From NCBI RefSeq assembly GCF_011751075.1, contig NZ_JAALLN010000002.1:1-64000 (forward strand): a DNA stretch of 64,000 nucleotides, written 5' to 3'. Positions 53,014-63,600 of the stretch are shown in pieces (within the stretch, counting starts at the first letter, position 1; each line of letters opens with the position of its first letter). The notes beneath the pieces were generated by a model. That model worked only from the letters and a program-made list of their open reading frames with translations, was not told where the DNA came from and made no database searches. The DNA is from Flavobacterium poyangense (lineage in GTDB: Bacteria; Bacteroidota; Bacteroidia; Flavobacteriales; Flavobacteriaceae). Both the position numbers and the translations under genes were made by a program.

Positions 53014-53160
53014 GGTTTGAGGATGCAATATTACTACTATTTTTCATTCGCACCAAATATTTTAAGAGATGTTTTCTATTTAATTTACAACTGCTGCCCT
53101 TATTTCACACAACATTATTGATTTTCAACAGCTTATTAACAAATAAAAAATCGCTTTTTT

Positions 53161-53565
53161 TTATCTAATTTCCTGACAAAGCTCCACCAAAACCCCATTT
53201 GTGTTTTTTGGATGCAAAAAAACCACCAATTTATTGTCGGCTCCTTTTTTGGGAACCTCATTGATCAGCACAAAACCTTCATTTTTCAGACGCGTTATTT
53301 CGGTCTGAATGTCTTCAACATCAAAAGCGATATGATGAATTCCTTCTCCTTTTTTCTCTAAAAACTTCGCAATTGGACTTTCCGGATTTGTTGCCGATAA
53401 AAGTTCAATTTTATTTACCCCCGTTTGAAAAAAAGAAGTTAGAACGCCTTCGCTTTCTACAGATTCCATTTTATAAGACGGAACACCAAGTAACTTTTCA
53501 AACAATACATTGGCATCGTCCATGTTTTTAACTGCAATTCCGATATGTTCTATTTTGTTTACCAT
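53161..53565 (-). CDS. mce: Methylmalonyl-CoA epimerase
   Basis: This 134-residue enzyme interconverts (2R)- and (2S)-methylmalonyl-CoA in propionate metabolism. It has the vicinal-oxygen-chelate fold with two beta-alpha-beta-beta-beta repeats. The metal ligands are His in KIEHIGIAVKN (H7), His in EGIHHIAFDVED and Glu in VLVELCQE. The length and the VNKIELLSATNPESPIAKFL segment are typical of the family. It is the first chromosomal gene right of the island. The gap of about 147 bp to the tRNA shows nothing else. Confidence 0.92.
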   Translation of the reverse strand: MVNKIEHIGIAVKNMDDANVLFEKLLGVPSYKMESVESEGVLTSFFQTGVNKIELLSATNPESPIAKFLEKKGEGIHHIAFDVEDIQTEITRLKNEGFVLINEVPKKGADNKLVVFLHPKNTNGVLVELCQEIR

Positions 53566-53599
53566 TTTTCTTCTATTATTTTTTTAAAACCCGCTCTTC

Positions 53600-55963
53600 T
53601 TATTGGTTAACATACGTATTAAAATAACCGCATTCTGCAATTACATCCTGATAATACTTCGTGTCCGAATAATCTTTTTTCAACATTTTAAATCCATTCC
53701 AAGCAATAAAATTGATTTTATCATCCTGAATTTCCCACCAGCTGTTTACCTTATTATATTTATTGTTATAATATTCGTTACGCTCACACTTAGCTATTAA
53801 ATAAATACATTTTGCTTTTTGCTCTTTGGTTGTCGCTGCGTCAAACGCTTTTTGGTAATACATTTTCGAAACCGTACAATCCGTAATCATTGCTTTCATC
53901 GAATCCCTAAAAGAATACGGACTCGAGCCGTAACCTAAGATATTAATTTCGTAAAAAGATCTTCCATTTCCAAAATGGGTAATATTGTAAAATGCGTTCC
54001 CCAACAATAAACTATTCGTATAAACATCCTCCTTTTGAGCCAGTTTATCCTGCATTGTTTTTATCGTATTCAGGAATTCAATTTGAGAATATTTCTTTTT
54101 TTGGTAGGCTGCGTGATCACAATCATGACAATCTTTTATGTTTCCATTAAACGGATTACCCAAAAAAGTAGCATACTGCACAGAATCTGCCTGCTGTAAA
54201 AAAGCAATTGCCTCCGGAATTTTATTCTTAAAGGTTGCCTGAACAGCCTGAAAATTACTGATGTCTTTTAATTTAAAACCATAAATTCCGGCACCAATTT
54301 TCTCCATTTCGGTCTTATTTGGTTTAGACAAAAAGGCTTTCATGTCCAGCAGCTCTTTTTCGTTATCATAAAAAGCATTACCCGAATTCCAATAACCGTA
54401 CGAAGAAGTACCAAAAAGTTCTGCCATTACAGGATTTCCTTTTGCTTTGTAAAGTGCCGCCAAATAATTCTTACTCCACAATACCGCATTATGATAACGA
54501 AACGTCTCTCCTTTGTATGTTTTTGGAAGCTCCTGATATAACCAATTCAAATCAGCCAGAATCGTCTTTTCATTTTGATCTGTCAATTTATCTATTTTAC
54601 TCATCGCGTTCACAAAACGCAACAACCTCAACTGATAACCTGCCAATTCTGTTTTTGGAAGTGTTTTTGCCGCTTTGTCAAAATTCTTATCTGCGCCAGC
54701 GAAATCTCCTTTTAAAGTTTGCAGATAACCAAGTGCAATATCCCATAAATAAGGTTTGTCTGTATTTCCGCTGGCAGCAATTTTCGCTGTTAAATCAAAA
54801 GCCGCTTTATCTAGTTTGGCATAATTTTCTGCTCTATTCTCTGCAACAGTTTGCCATTTTACCGGAAGATTATCTTCATTTCCTCTGTTCTGCTGAAACG
54901 AATTGTTTATGCTTTGCTCCTGTATATTAATCAATCGGGTTAGCAAATAATTCAGATGTTCGCTTTTTGCATCTAATTCATAAATCTTTTCAATGGCTTG
55001 CTTTTCATCTTTATAATAACCGTGAATTGCCCAAAGCGCTGCTTTTTCTTTGTTATTCTTAGCCATTGCCAATGATTTATTCCAATCGGCAGTGTTCTGC
55101 GGATGGAAACAATAAGCCGTAACGACTCTCATCTCAGGACATTTATCAAAAACCTGCGCATACAAATAATTGGAAGTCGCATACTTATTTTGCTGATAAT
55201 TTATACCCGCCACATAAGACAGCGCTCTGTAATACAGTGTATTTTTAGCAACTGAAGCTTCGGTTTTATTAAAAAACAAAATCGCTTTTTGCTTGTCGTT
55301 ACTATAAAATCGTGCTTTCATAGTAAGAAACCAATATCTGTTTTTCAGAAACGGATCTGAAGTCGTATTATAAACATTCTCAATAGACTGAATCATCTTC
55401 TTATCATTGAATGTTTTAGCCACAACAGGGTCATAGCTCCAATAATCCTCAGCGATAGAAACCGTTTCTATTTTCTGTGCCAAATATAAAAATTCAATAA
55501 AACTTTTAATTTTAGCCTCTTTCAGACTCATTATTTTACCCCACTTAAGAGAAGTTTTATTCTCTTTTTTCGTTTTATAAAAAACATGAAGTTGCTCTAT
55601 TTCCACTTTATTTTTTAACGGCTTCTTTCGATCTTCATAAGCCACTTCTTCATTAGGACCAATTAGAAAATAACGCACCGTTGCAGTATCTGCTTTCCCT
55701 TTTAAATAATTCTCCCAATCCTGTTTAATAACTTCATTAAACCTTGAATTGTGCTCAGTATCAGATCCGATTCCATAAAAAAAATCTCCCGACAAAAAAA
55801 GCGGCGAATACGACTTATCTGCAAATGTTTCGGGCGTAAAATTCGAATTGTAACCAAAAAAATCCCAATCGTCTCCGCCTCCACAGGCATAAATTATTCC
55901 GTAAGCAAAAAGCAAAGAGGCACTAGAAACAAGAAACAACTTGTTCAAAAATATTCTTTTCAT
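53600..55963 (-). CDS. Large envelope protein with TPR-like helices, unknown function
   Basis: This 787-residue protein starts with a signal peptide (about 1-26). The sequence IIYACGGG after it could be an atypical lipobox with C27, or it may be cleaved by signal peptidase I. The mature chain is rich in Ala, Lys and Tyr and has many paired helices that resemble tetratricopeptide repeats, for example around residues 200-330 and 410-450. I know no name for it. Its start overlaps the 3' end of the upstream lipoprotein gene by 41 bp, so the two are an operon and may work together. The C-terminal 200 residues have Cys-rich CHDCDH, which could bind a metal or haem-like group. Confidence 0.7.
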   Translation of the reverse strand: MKRIFLNKLFLVSSASLLFAYGIIYACGGGDDWDFFGYNSNFTPETFADKSYSPLFLSGDFFYGIGSDTEHNSRFNEVIKQDWENYLKGKADTATVRYFLIGPNEEVAYEDRKKPLKNKVEIEQLHVFYKTKKENKTSLKWGKIMSLKEAKIKSFIEFLYLAQKIETVSIAEDYWSYDPVVAKTFNDKKMIQSIENVYNTTSDPFLKNRYWFLTMKARFYSNDKQKAILFFNKTEASVAKNTLYYRALSYVAGINYQQNKYATSNYLYAQVFDKCPEMRVVTAYCFHPQNTADWNKSLAMAKNNKEKAALWAIHGYYKDEKQAIEKIYELDAKSEHLNYLLTRLINIQEQSINNSFQQNRGNEDNLPVKWQTVAENRAENYAKLDKAAFDLTAKIAASGNTDKPYLWDIALGYLQTLKGDFAGADKNFDKAAKTLPKTELAGYQLRLLRFVNAMSKIDKLTDQNEKTILADLNWLYQELPKTYKGETFRYHNAVLWSKNYLAALYKAKGNPVMAELFGTSSYGYWNSGNAFYDNEKELLDMKAFLSKPNKTEMEKIGAGIYGFKLKDISNFQAVQATFKNKIPEAIAFLQQADSVQYATFLGNPFNGNIKDCHDCDHAAYQKKKYSQIEFLNTIKTMQDKLAQKEDVYTNSLLLGNAFYNITHFGNGRSFYEINILGYGSSPYSFRDSMKAMITDCTVSKMYYQKAFDAATTKEQKAKCIYLIAKCERNEYYNNKYNKVNSWWEIQDDKINFIAWNGFKMLKKDYSDTKYYQDVIAECGYFNTYVNQ

Positions 55964-56927
55964 AGTTTTTTAAATTGAATTCGTCTAAATCGTAAAATAT
56001 AATTTCTTTTGGCGCTTGGGCCGTATTTTCATCTAACTCTTTCGCCATTTGTTTCAAATCTTCGGAAGAGATCGTTTCTATTTTCAGCAGGTCGTTTTCT
56101 TCATAAAAAACTCCGTTTTTATAATTTGATTGTTTTGCTTTGAAGAAAAAAGTACTTGTCTGCTCAAAATTTTTGTCTTTTTTAAGTTCATCAAAACTCA
56201 ATTTCGAGCGTAAACCAATCACTCTCTGATTCCTGATATGAACTCCCCAGGAATATATCGGCAATGCAAAATCAAGAGGCAACGGATATTTTTTTAAACT
56301 CTTAAGATATCTTGCTGCAATTTTCTGATCGTAAATGGAGTTTAACGAATCGGGCGCAATAGAACCCATATTGTAATACATCAAAACACCGGAATCAACA
56401 TTTGGAATTTTTGTTTTTTTGAAATATTTCACCTGATGCAGTCTGATTGTTGCCGAAAGTTTTTTCTGTGAAAGTTTCTTAAAACGATCAATAAACTTCA
56501 GATAATTGCCTTTACTGTTTAACGACCAATCACAGTCAATTTGAACTTCCTTAAAAGCAATTTTATTTGCGGCACTAATCTCATCAACCAGGCGAATCGT
56601 TTTTTGAGCCAGATTCTCAATGTCTAAATGAGATTGCAGCATGACTTTATTTTGAATAAAAACCACCGGAACAATAGTAAATCTGCTACTACTTTCCTGA
56701 AATCGTATCGGACTAATCGGAATTGGTTCCTGCGTTTGAGGTTGCAAGCCAATATCAAAATAACGAACATAAAGTTTTGTTACTTTATGCTCTTCCAGAA
56801 TTTCTTTTTCGGTTTCAGACAATTTGAAAATTGTTTTCCAATAATAAAAGGCAATTATCGGCTCTTCTTTTTTACTGCAGGAGAAGAGTAAAAAAACCAA
56901 CAAACCCAAAAAAACTTTTTTTATCAA
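55923..56927 (-). CDS. Lipoprotein of unknown function, possible TIM-barrel fold
   Basis: This 334-residue protein has a lipoprotein signal peptide with lipobox LFSC (C17). The mature part has segments such as IIAFYYWKT, KLYVRYFDIG, VQIDCDWS, LSATIRLHQVKYF and DFALPIYSWG, with alternating beta-strand and helix spacing. This fits a TIM-barrel glycoside-hydrolase-like fold related to DUF3142 proteins, though the family is not certain. The acidic DCDW could be part of an active site. It is first in a two-gene operon, overlapping the 787-residue protein gene by 41 bp. Confidence 0.65.
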   Translation of the reverse strand: MIKKVFLGLLVFLLFSCSKKEEPIIAFYYWKTIFKLSETEKEILEEHKVTKLYVRYFDIGLQPQTQEPIPISPIRFQESSSRFTIVPVVFIQNKVMLQSHLDIENLAQKTIRLVDEISAANKIAFKEVQIDCDWSLNSKGNYLKFIDRFKKLSQKKLSATIRLHQVKYFKKTKIPNVDSGVLMYYNMGSIAPDSLNSIYDQKIAARYLKSLKKYPLPLDFALPIYSWGVHIRNQRVIGLRSKLSFDELKKDKNFEQTSTFFFKAKQSNYKNGVFYEENDLLKIETISSEDLKQMAKELDENTAQAPKEIIFYDLDEFNLKNYEKNIFEQVVSCF

Positions 56928-57097
56928 AACCGGGGAAAATTACATTTAAGGTCAAAAATAAGAAATTATATCAAATTCATAATTTGAAAGCTTAAAAAAG
57001 CATCAGGATCAAAAGCCCGAAATCCTAATAAATGGATAAAAAATTTCAATTAAAGCAAATATAATCGTTATTTTGTGCAATCAAATTTAAAAACGTT

Positions 57098-58786
57098 ATG
57101 TTGAAAAACAACTTCAGATATATATCCTTTTTATTAGTCTTTTTAATGTTGAGTTGCGCCAAAAGAGGCAGCATAACCGGCGGACTGAAAGACACTCTGG
57201 CTCCCGTTTTAAAATACAGCACACCAAAAAATTTCACGACTAATTTCAAAGCCAAGGAAATCATCCTGACTTTTGATGAATATATAAAACTTAAAAATGC
57301 CAACAAGCAGCTGATTATCTCGCCTCCTATGAAGCTGGAACCTATAATCACTCCTTCTAATGCCAGTAAATTTATAAGCATAAAGCTTAGAGACACTTTA
57401 CAACCCAACACCACATACAGTTTAAATTTCGGACAAAGTATAACAGACAATAACGAAGGAAATCCATACAACCAGCTTAAGTATGTTTTTTCTACGGGCA
57501 GTTATATTGATTCGCTTTCTATTAGCGGAACGGTCAAAGATGCTTATGAAAAAAACGTTGATAATTTTGTTTCCGTAATGCTTTACGAAGTCAATGATAC
57601 TTTTAAAGACTCTTTAATTTACAAACAAAATCCAAGATACATTACGAACACTTTAGATAGTTTAAAAACATTTAAATTAGAAAATCTAAAAGCCGGAAAA
57701 TATCTTTTGATGGCTTTAAAAGACAAAGGAAACAACAATAAATTTAACCCTAAAGACGACAAAATTGCCTTCCTGAAGAATTACATTACTGTTCCAAACG
57801 ACAGTGTTTTTGAACTAAAATTATTCAAAGAAACACTGCCATTAAAAGTTTTAAAACCAATACAAGCTTCCGGAAACAGGCTATACCTGCCATACGACGG
57901 AAAACAGAACTTTAAAAATTCAAAGCCAAAAATTGTATTAAAAAACAATTCCCAAATTTTGGAAACTATAGTGACTCAATTCCCTAAAAAGGATTCTTTA
58001 CAAGTGTGGTACAAACCCCTAAAAACAGACTCTTTAACTATAGAGATTGAAAAGGAAAATTACAAGAAGAAATTTACTTTTAAAATTAAAGACCAGAAAA
58101 AAGACACCCTGAACATAAAGGCAGTACAAAGCGGGACCATTAATTTCAGAGACCGATTTACCTTAGAAACTGAAACTCCATTGGTAAAATTTGACAGATC
58201 TAAAATCAAATTAGTCAACAAAGATTCTGTAGCCGTTGATTTCACTACAGAATATGATGAATTTGACCAGAAACTATATGTTGATTTCAAAAAAGAACCG
58301 CTGGAAAAATACAATTTCACCTTTTTTCCAGGTGCTCTAACTGATTTTTACGAAAAGACAAACGATACTTTATCCTACAAATTAAACACAAAAGAACTAA
58401 CAGATTACGCCAATCTTAGATTGAATTTAACAAACGTAAAACGATTTCCGATTATCGTAGAACTAACAAATAAAAAAGGAGATGTTGTAATCGCAAGCGA
58501 ATACTCTGAAGAAAAAACCAAGCTTGAGTTTAATCTTTTGTCACCGGATGCATTTACAGTTCGCGTTATTTATGATGACAATAAAAACCGAATGTATGAT
58601 GCAGGAAATTATTTAGAAAAAATACAACCCGAAGAGATCAACTATTCCCAAAAAGAGATTGATGTCCGAGCCAATTGGGACTGGGAAGAAACCTTAGATC
58701 TAAGCGTGCAATACAATCCGGAAGTAGAGAAAAAACAGGACGAGAAAAAGAAAAAAGAAGCTGAAAAGAAAAAGAAAGCCTTTTAA
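57098..58786 (+). CDS. Ig-like domain lipoprotein
   Basis: This 562-residue protein has a lipoprotein signal peptide (lipobox LSC, C20). An N-terminal Big_5/SbsA-type Ig-like domain follows (about 33-130, KEIILTFDEYIKL and TYSLNFGQSITDNNEGNP). Then come several predicted beta-sandwich regions and a C-terminal Lys/Glu-rich tail (about 540-562, KKKKEAEKKKKAF). It is a common surface-lipoprotein type in Flavobacteriia. The gene is divergent from the lipoprotein operon to its left. No catalytic motif is seen. Confidence 0.8.
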   Translation: MLKNNFRYISFLLVFLMLSCAKRGSITGGLKDTLAPVLKYSTPKNFTTNFKAKEIILTFDEYIKLKNANKQLIISPPMKLEPIITPSNASKFISIKLRDTLQPNTTYSLNFGQSITDNNEGNPYNQLKYVFSTGSYIDSLSISGTVKDAYEKNVDNFVSVMLYEVNDTFKDSLIYKQNPRYITNTLDSLKTFKLENLKAGKYLLMALKDKGNNNKFNPKDDKIAFLKNYITVPNDSVFELKLFKETLPLKVLKPIQASGNRLYLPYDGKQNFKNSKPKIVLKNNSQILETIVTQFPKKDSLQVWYKPLKTDSLTIEIEKENYKKKFTFKIKDQKKDTLNIKAVQSGTINFRDRFTLETETPLVKFDRSKIKLVNKDSVAVDFTTEYDEFDQKLYVDFKKEPLEKYNFTFFPGALTDFYEKTNDTLSYKLNTKELTDYANLRLNLTNVKRFPIIVELTNKKGDVVIASEYSEEKTKLEFNLLSPDAFTVRVIYDDNKNRMYDAGNYLEKIQPEEINYSQKEIDVRANWDWEETLDLSVQYNPEVEKKQDEKKKKEAEKKKKAF

Positions 58787-58792
58787 ATAGCT

Positions 58793-58866
58793 CTCATAGT
58801 TTGACTATATAATAAAAACATGTTTCTTTTTAAACCCTATTTGTACTGAAAACTTATGTTTCTATG
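58793..58866. repeat. 75-bp dispersed intergenic repeat, copy B
   Basis: Collinear with 26316-26390: it starts CTCATAG, has TGTTTCTTTTT in the middle and ends TATGTTTCTATG. It begins 7 bp after the Ig-like lipoprotein stop codon. Confidence 0.7.
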
Positions 58867-58929
58867 TTATTGAATACGTTTTTTTTTACAAATCACACTT
58901 AAAAGATTACGCTAATAAAAAGAAAAACA

Positions 58930-59361
58930 ATGAACAATGACCTTATCGAGAAAGAAAGCTGGTTTAAAAAAAACTGGAAATGGTCATTGCCTTCCTCTCT
59001 CCTATTAATAGCTCTTTTCACTCTTCTATTATCTGTAAATTCAGGAAAAGACATCAGCGATATGGCTCAGGCTTATACCGACAATGCACTTTACCAAAAA
59101 GCAATTGATCAGGCGAATACAAATTCAAGAGTTCTTGACGTTTTTGGCAAAATAGAGTCTATTGATAAATTAGCTATTCTGGAAGGAAACACTTCTTATT
59201 CTAACAACAATAATTCTGTTCGTTCCTCTTTTAGAATAAGCGGCAGTAAGGCCACAGGAAAACTAGATCTTACTGCTCACAAAAAAGGAACAGAATGGGT
59301 ATACAAAAAAATCACTGTTCGGATTAAAAACCCAAAAGAAGAAATTATAATTTTAGAGTAA
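58930..59361 (+). CDS. Coa1-family membrane protein
   Basis: This 143-residue protein has a short charged N-terminus, one membrane helix (about 20-37, SLLLIALFTLLLSV) and a C-terminal alpha/beta domain. It resembles the Coa1/Tim21 family (PF08695 type): the NALYQKAIDQANTNSRVLDVFG start and the KGTEWVYKKITVRI end are typical. The mitochondrial relative assists cytochrome c oxidase assembly, but the bacterial role is unknown and no oxidase gene is nearby. It is convergent with the amidase gene, 20 bp away. Confidence 0.8.
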   Translation: MNNDLIEKESWFKKNWKWSLPSSLLLIALFTLLLSVNSGKDISDMAQAYTDNALYQKAIDQANTNSRVLDVFGKIESIDKLAILEGNTSYSNNNNSVRSSFRISGSKATGKLDLTAHKKGTEWVYKKITVRIKNPKEEIIILE

Positions 59362-59381
59362 TCTTAAAGTTTTTTATTCTA

Positions 59382-60149
59382 TTAAATGTGAATTGCAAAA
59401 TGATCCTTATCCCCTAAAAAATCAAGTTTTTTACGTGTTTCGAGCATTACCTCTTTATCTATTTCTACTATAAAAACGCCTTCATTTTCCTGAGGCTCTA
59501 AAACAAAATTTCCAAGAAAATCAATAACCTGAGAATGCCCGACATGTTCGTAATTATTAGCATCCGTCCCTACTCTGTTTACCCCAATCACATAACTTAA
59601 ATTCTCAATTGCACGGGCTTTTAACAAAGCATCCCAAGCATTTATGCGTACTTTCGGCCAATTGGCAACATACAGTAGCAGGTCATAATTTTCTACATTT
59701 CTTGCAAAAACCGGAAACCTTAAATCATAACAAATCTGAAGACAGATTTTCCAACCTGAATATTCCACGATTACTTTCTGAGTCCCACCGGTATAAAATT
59801 GATCTTCCCTGGCTAAAGAAAACAAATGACGTTTGTCGTACTGCTGTATTTTTCCATCCGGAAAAACAAACAACATTCTATTGTAATACTGTTTATTCTC
59901 TTCAATAATCAAACTTCCTGTTATAGCACATTTTTTTTGTTTTGCCAAAGATTGCATCCACAGAACCGTCTCCCCTTGCATGGTTTCGGCGACTTGTTTT
60001 GCATTCATAGTAAATCCTGTAGCAAACATTTCGGGAAGCACAATTAGCTCAACGGCCTCAGTGATTCCATTAATTTTTTGTTCGAAGTGATTTCGGTTTT
60101 TATCGGGTTGTTCCCAATATAGATCTGATTGGATTAATGCGATTTTCAT
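59382..60149 (-). CDS. Nitrilase-superfamily amidohydrolase (omega-amidase-like)
   Basis: This 255-residue cytoplasmic enzyme has the Glu-Lys-Cys triad. Glu is in LIVLPEMFATG (about E41), Lys in YDKRHLFSL (about K110) and the nucleophile in QICYDLRFP (about C145). The motif order and the length match the YafV-type omega-amidases, which hydrolyse alpha-ketoglutaramate or alpha-ketosuccinamate in methionine salvage. The substrate is inferred from the family. It stands alone on the minus strand, between the Coa1 gene and the SusC leader. Confidence 0.87.
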   Translation of the reverse strand: MKIALIQSDLYWEQPDKNRNHFEQKINGITEAVELIVLPEMFATGFTMNAKQVAETMQGETVLWMQSLAKQKKCAITGSLIIEENKQYYNRMLFVFPDGKIQQYDKRHLFSLAREDQFYTGGTQKVIVEYSGWKICLQICYDLRFPVFARNVENYDLLLYVANWPKVRINAWDALLKARAIENLSYVIGVNRVGTDANNYEHVGHSQVIDFLGNFVLEPQENEGVFIVEIDKEVMLETRKKLDFLGDKDHFAIHI

Positions 60150-60283
60150 CTTACAAAAATACCTTTTTTAAAGTACAAAAATTCAATCTTCTTTCCGACT
60201 CTTTAAAATCCTGATCAAAAAAGACACAAACCCAACAAACATCAGTCTTTTTAGAATAAAAAAACATTAACAGAAAAAATATT

Positions 60284-60347
60284 GCAAAAATATTGCATTA
60301 TTTATGCAAAAATATTGCTCATAATGAATGCAAATTATATATATTTG
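60284..60347 (+). promoter_or_regulatory. SusC promoter with paired GCAA-N5-TTGC operators
   Basis: A 13-bp inverted repeat, GCAAAAATATTGC, occurs twice at exactly 22-bp spacing (60284-60296 and 60306-60318). The second copy contains the -33 TTG (60315-60317), 22 bp before a TATATTTG -7 box (60340-60347). The predicted leader to the susC ATG is about 310 nt. The rest of the gap (60150-60667) has a 30-codon open frame (60388-60480) that I would not call a gene. Confidence 0.6.
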
Positions 60348-60667
60348 ACCGCTAAATAAAATTTAACCCCTTAAAAAACATTCAATTATGACAAAAACAC
60401 CCCCTTTTACTAAACAATTCACTAACACCACAATTTATGAAAACCACAAGTCTTCTTGCAATAAAAAAGCATTGGACTAAAATTTCATAAATAAAAATGC
60501 GCTTTGAATAGTACAACGCTACAATCATAATCTATATTAAACCGATAGAAAAAGTAGTGTAGTATTTACACAACATTTCCCCTACAATAAAGCGAATCAT
60601 AAATTCCTTTCTAATTAGTGGAAAAGAAAAAAAAGTCAACATACCAGAACTAACTAAAACCAAAACA

Positions 60668-63600
60668 ATGAAACAAACCATTTTACTATTTATATTACTT
60701 CTTACCACTCAAATCACATTGGGACAGGTAAAAACAATCAAAGGAACCGTCACCGATTCTAATGGAATATCACTACCAGGAGCCACTGTACTCATAAAAG
60801 ACGAAAAAAAAGGAGTAACCACCGATTTTGATGGTAAATTTTCTATTGATGTACAAAAAGGAAAAACACTTATTATTTCTTTCTTAGGACTCGAAACCGC
60901 AAACATTCTTATAGGTGATGCCACCATCATTAACGTAAAACTAAAAGAAGCCGCCGCAACAGCACTTTCAGGAGTTGTAGTTACAGCACTTGGAATAAAA
61001 AGAGAGCGAAAAGAATTAGGCTACTCTTTTCAGGATGTAAAAGGAAAAGATTTAGCAGACAATCCTACCATAAGCGTCGCACAATCCTTATATGGAAAAA
61101 TTGCCGGAGTAAACATCTCACAAACTACCGGAGGTATCGGAGGTAGTTCACGCATCGTAATAAGAGGAAACCGATCTATCAGTGGAGACAACCAACCTTT
61201 ATTTGTAATAGACGGCGTTACATTAGGAAATACGGGACTTGCTGCAGTAACAGGCTCTAAATCGGGAAGATATGCCGACGGTGTCGATAACGGCGACGGC
61301 TTATCAAGTTTAAATATCGATGATATTGAAAATATTTCTGTATTGAAAGGTGGTGCCGCGAGTGCACTATACGGAGAACGTGGCGCCAATGGTGTTATCG
61401 TTATTACAACAAAAAAAGGAAAAAAGAACTCTCTAAAAGCCGAATGGAACAGCACCACGACTTTAGACCAAATCAGTACCAATTTCAAAGACTATCAAAA
61501 AGACTACGGTACCGGATCAAACGGCGCACTGCCCAATCCTAACAACATTGTAAATGGAAGAAACTCTACTACCACTGCCTGGGGTCCAAAATTCGGATCT
61601 CCCGGTAATACCACTACCAGAATCTTTGACGGTTCCTACAAACCCTACCAATATGTAGAAAACCGCATCAAAGATTTTTTCAGAACCGGAATAACCGCAA
61701 ACAACAGCCTTAGCTTATCAGGAGGAGGAGACAATACTACTTACAGATTAAACTACTCCAATCTTGATGCTACCGATGTAGTTCCTAAAAGCGGATTAAA
61801 ACGAAACACATTCACACTAGGCGTCAACTCACAGACAGAAAAACTAACAATCGATGCCAAATTCAGCTATATCACAGAAAACACCATTAACCGACCAGCT
61901 TTATCAGATGATGCCGGCAATCTTGGACTATCTGTAGCTTCATTAGCTCCAAACATTGATCAGGCGTGGCTAAAAAATTACGAAGACAAAGACGGCAATT
62001 ACTACCCATGGAATACCGATTCCAACCGACTAAACCCTTATTTTGTATTACACGAAAACAGAAACGAAACCGAAAAACACAGAATACTGGCTAATTTTAG
62101 CGCTACCTACAACTTTACAAGCTGGCTAAGTGGTACCGCCAGAGCCGGAATTGATCGTTTTACCTTCGAAAGCTCCGATTTTGTTAACGAGGGAACGACC
62201 TGGGCAGCCAGACAGAACGGCTCCTTAATAAACAACAACACAACCTTTCAGGAATACAATACGGAAGCCATTTTAAATGCTCAAAAAACATTCGGGGATT
62301 TTAATATAAATCTGGGCGTTGGAGCAAATCAAAGGAACACACAGAGAACCATCACCGGCGTTACTCTTACAGACATGATTACCAATGGAGTAAACAAACA
62401 AGCTAATTTCCTATCCAGCGTTTTGGCTCCGAAAACCAATGATGAAATACTGGTACGCTCTTTATACACCTATCTTAGAGCCAATTACAAAAATTACCTC
62501 TTTTTAGATTTTACCGGGCGTAACGATTGGAATTCAACTCTTGCTTCCGCCATTAGTTCAGGCAATAACAATAACTATTCCTACTTTTATCCGTCGGTAT
62601 CCTCCAGTTTTATTTTTACTGATGGCTTAGACATCAAAAGCGATGTATTGTCTTTTGGAAAAATAAGAGCTTCATGGGCAGGAACCGCAAAAGCATTGGA
62701 AGCACCTTACAGCACAGCCCTTAATTACAACATACAAACAAAACCTTTGCTAGGAAATCCTATTGGCTCTATTGCAACCAATTTCATTCCAAACAATTCC
62801 TTAAAACCGGAATTTACCACCAGTTACGAGGCAGGAGTAGATTTAGGTTTCTTTAAGAATCGCTTACAACTTGACCTTTCCTATTATTACACCAAAACCA
62901 AAGACCAGTTAATCCTATTAAACACCTCACAAACATCAGGTTATACAAGCGCTGTTACAAATGCAGGTACAATCGAAAACAAAGGTTTCGAAGCCTTGAT
63001 TACAGCCGGAATTTTTAGAAACCCTGATGGTTTTAACTGGGATATCACCCTTAATTTTGCAAAAAACGAAAACAAACTCCTGGAACTAACCGACAAAACC
63101 GACCTGCAAGTAATCTCTAACGCCAGATGGGCAGGTGCACAAATTGTCGCGAAAGTAGGTCAAACTTCTACCGAGATTTATGGAAAAAAATTCCAACGCT
63201 CTCCTGACGGACAAATTATCATCGGACCAAACGGACTACCGTTATTAACTCAAGGTCTTGAAAGCTTAGGAAAAACTGCCCCGGACTGGATTGGCGGAAT
63301 TACCAACGATCTCTCCTACAAAGGAATTAGCCTGAGAGCCAATCTGGATATGAAATTTGGAGGCAATGTATATTCTATGACCAATGCCAGCGCGGCTGCC
63401 AGTGGACTCTTAGATAAAACCATTGAAGGAAGAGAAGAATACAACAACTGGGTTGCACAACAACTTGCTGCCGGCAAAACATTAACCGAAATAGAACAAA
63501 TGCCCGCCGGAGCAGGACTTATTGTACAGGGGGTAACCCAAATTAAAGACAACAACGGCAATGTGACCGGATACCAAAACAACACCACTCCTGTCAGTCC

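Noticed and set aside
60388..60480. A 30-codon upstream frame in the susC leader, as a leader peptide
   Set aside because: No attenuator hairpin or codon bias follows it, and the frame is short enough to be chance.
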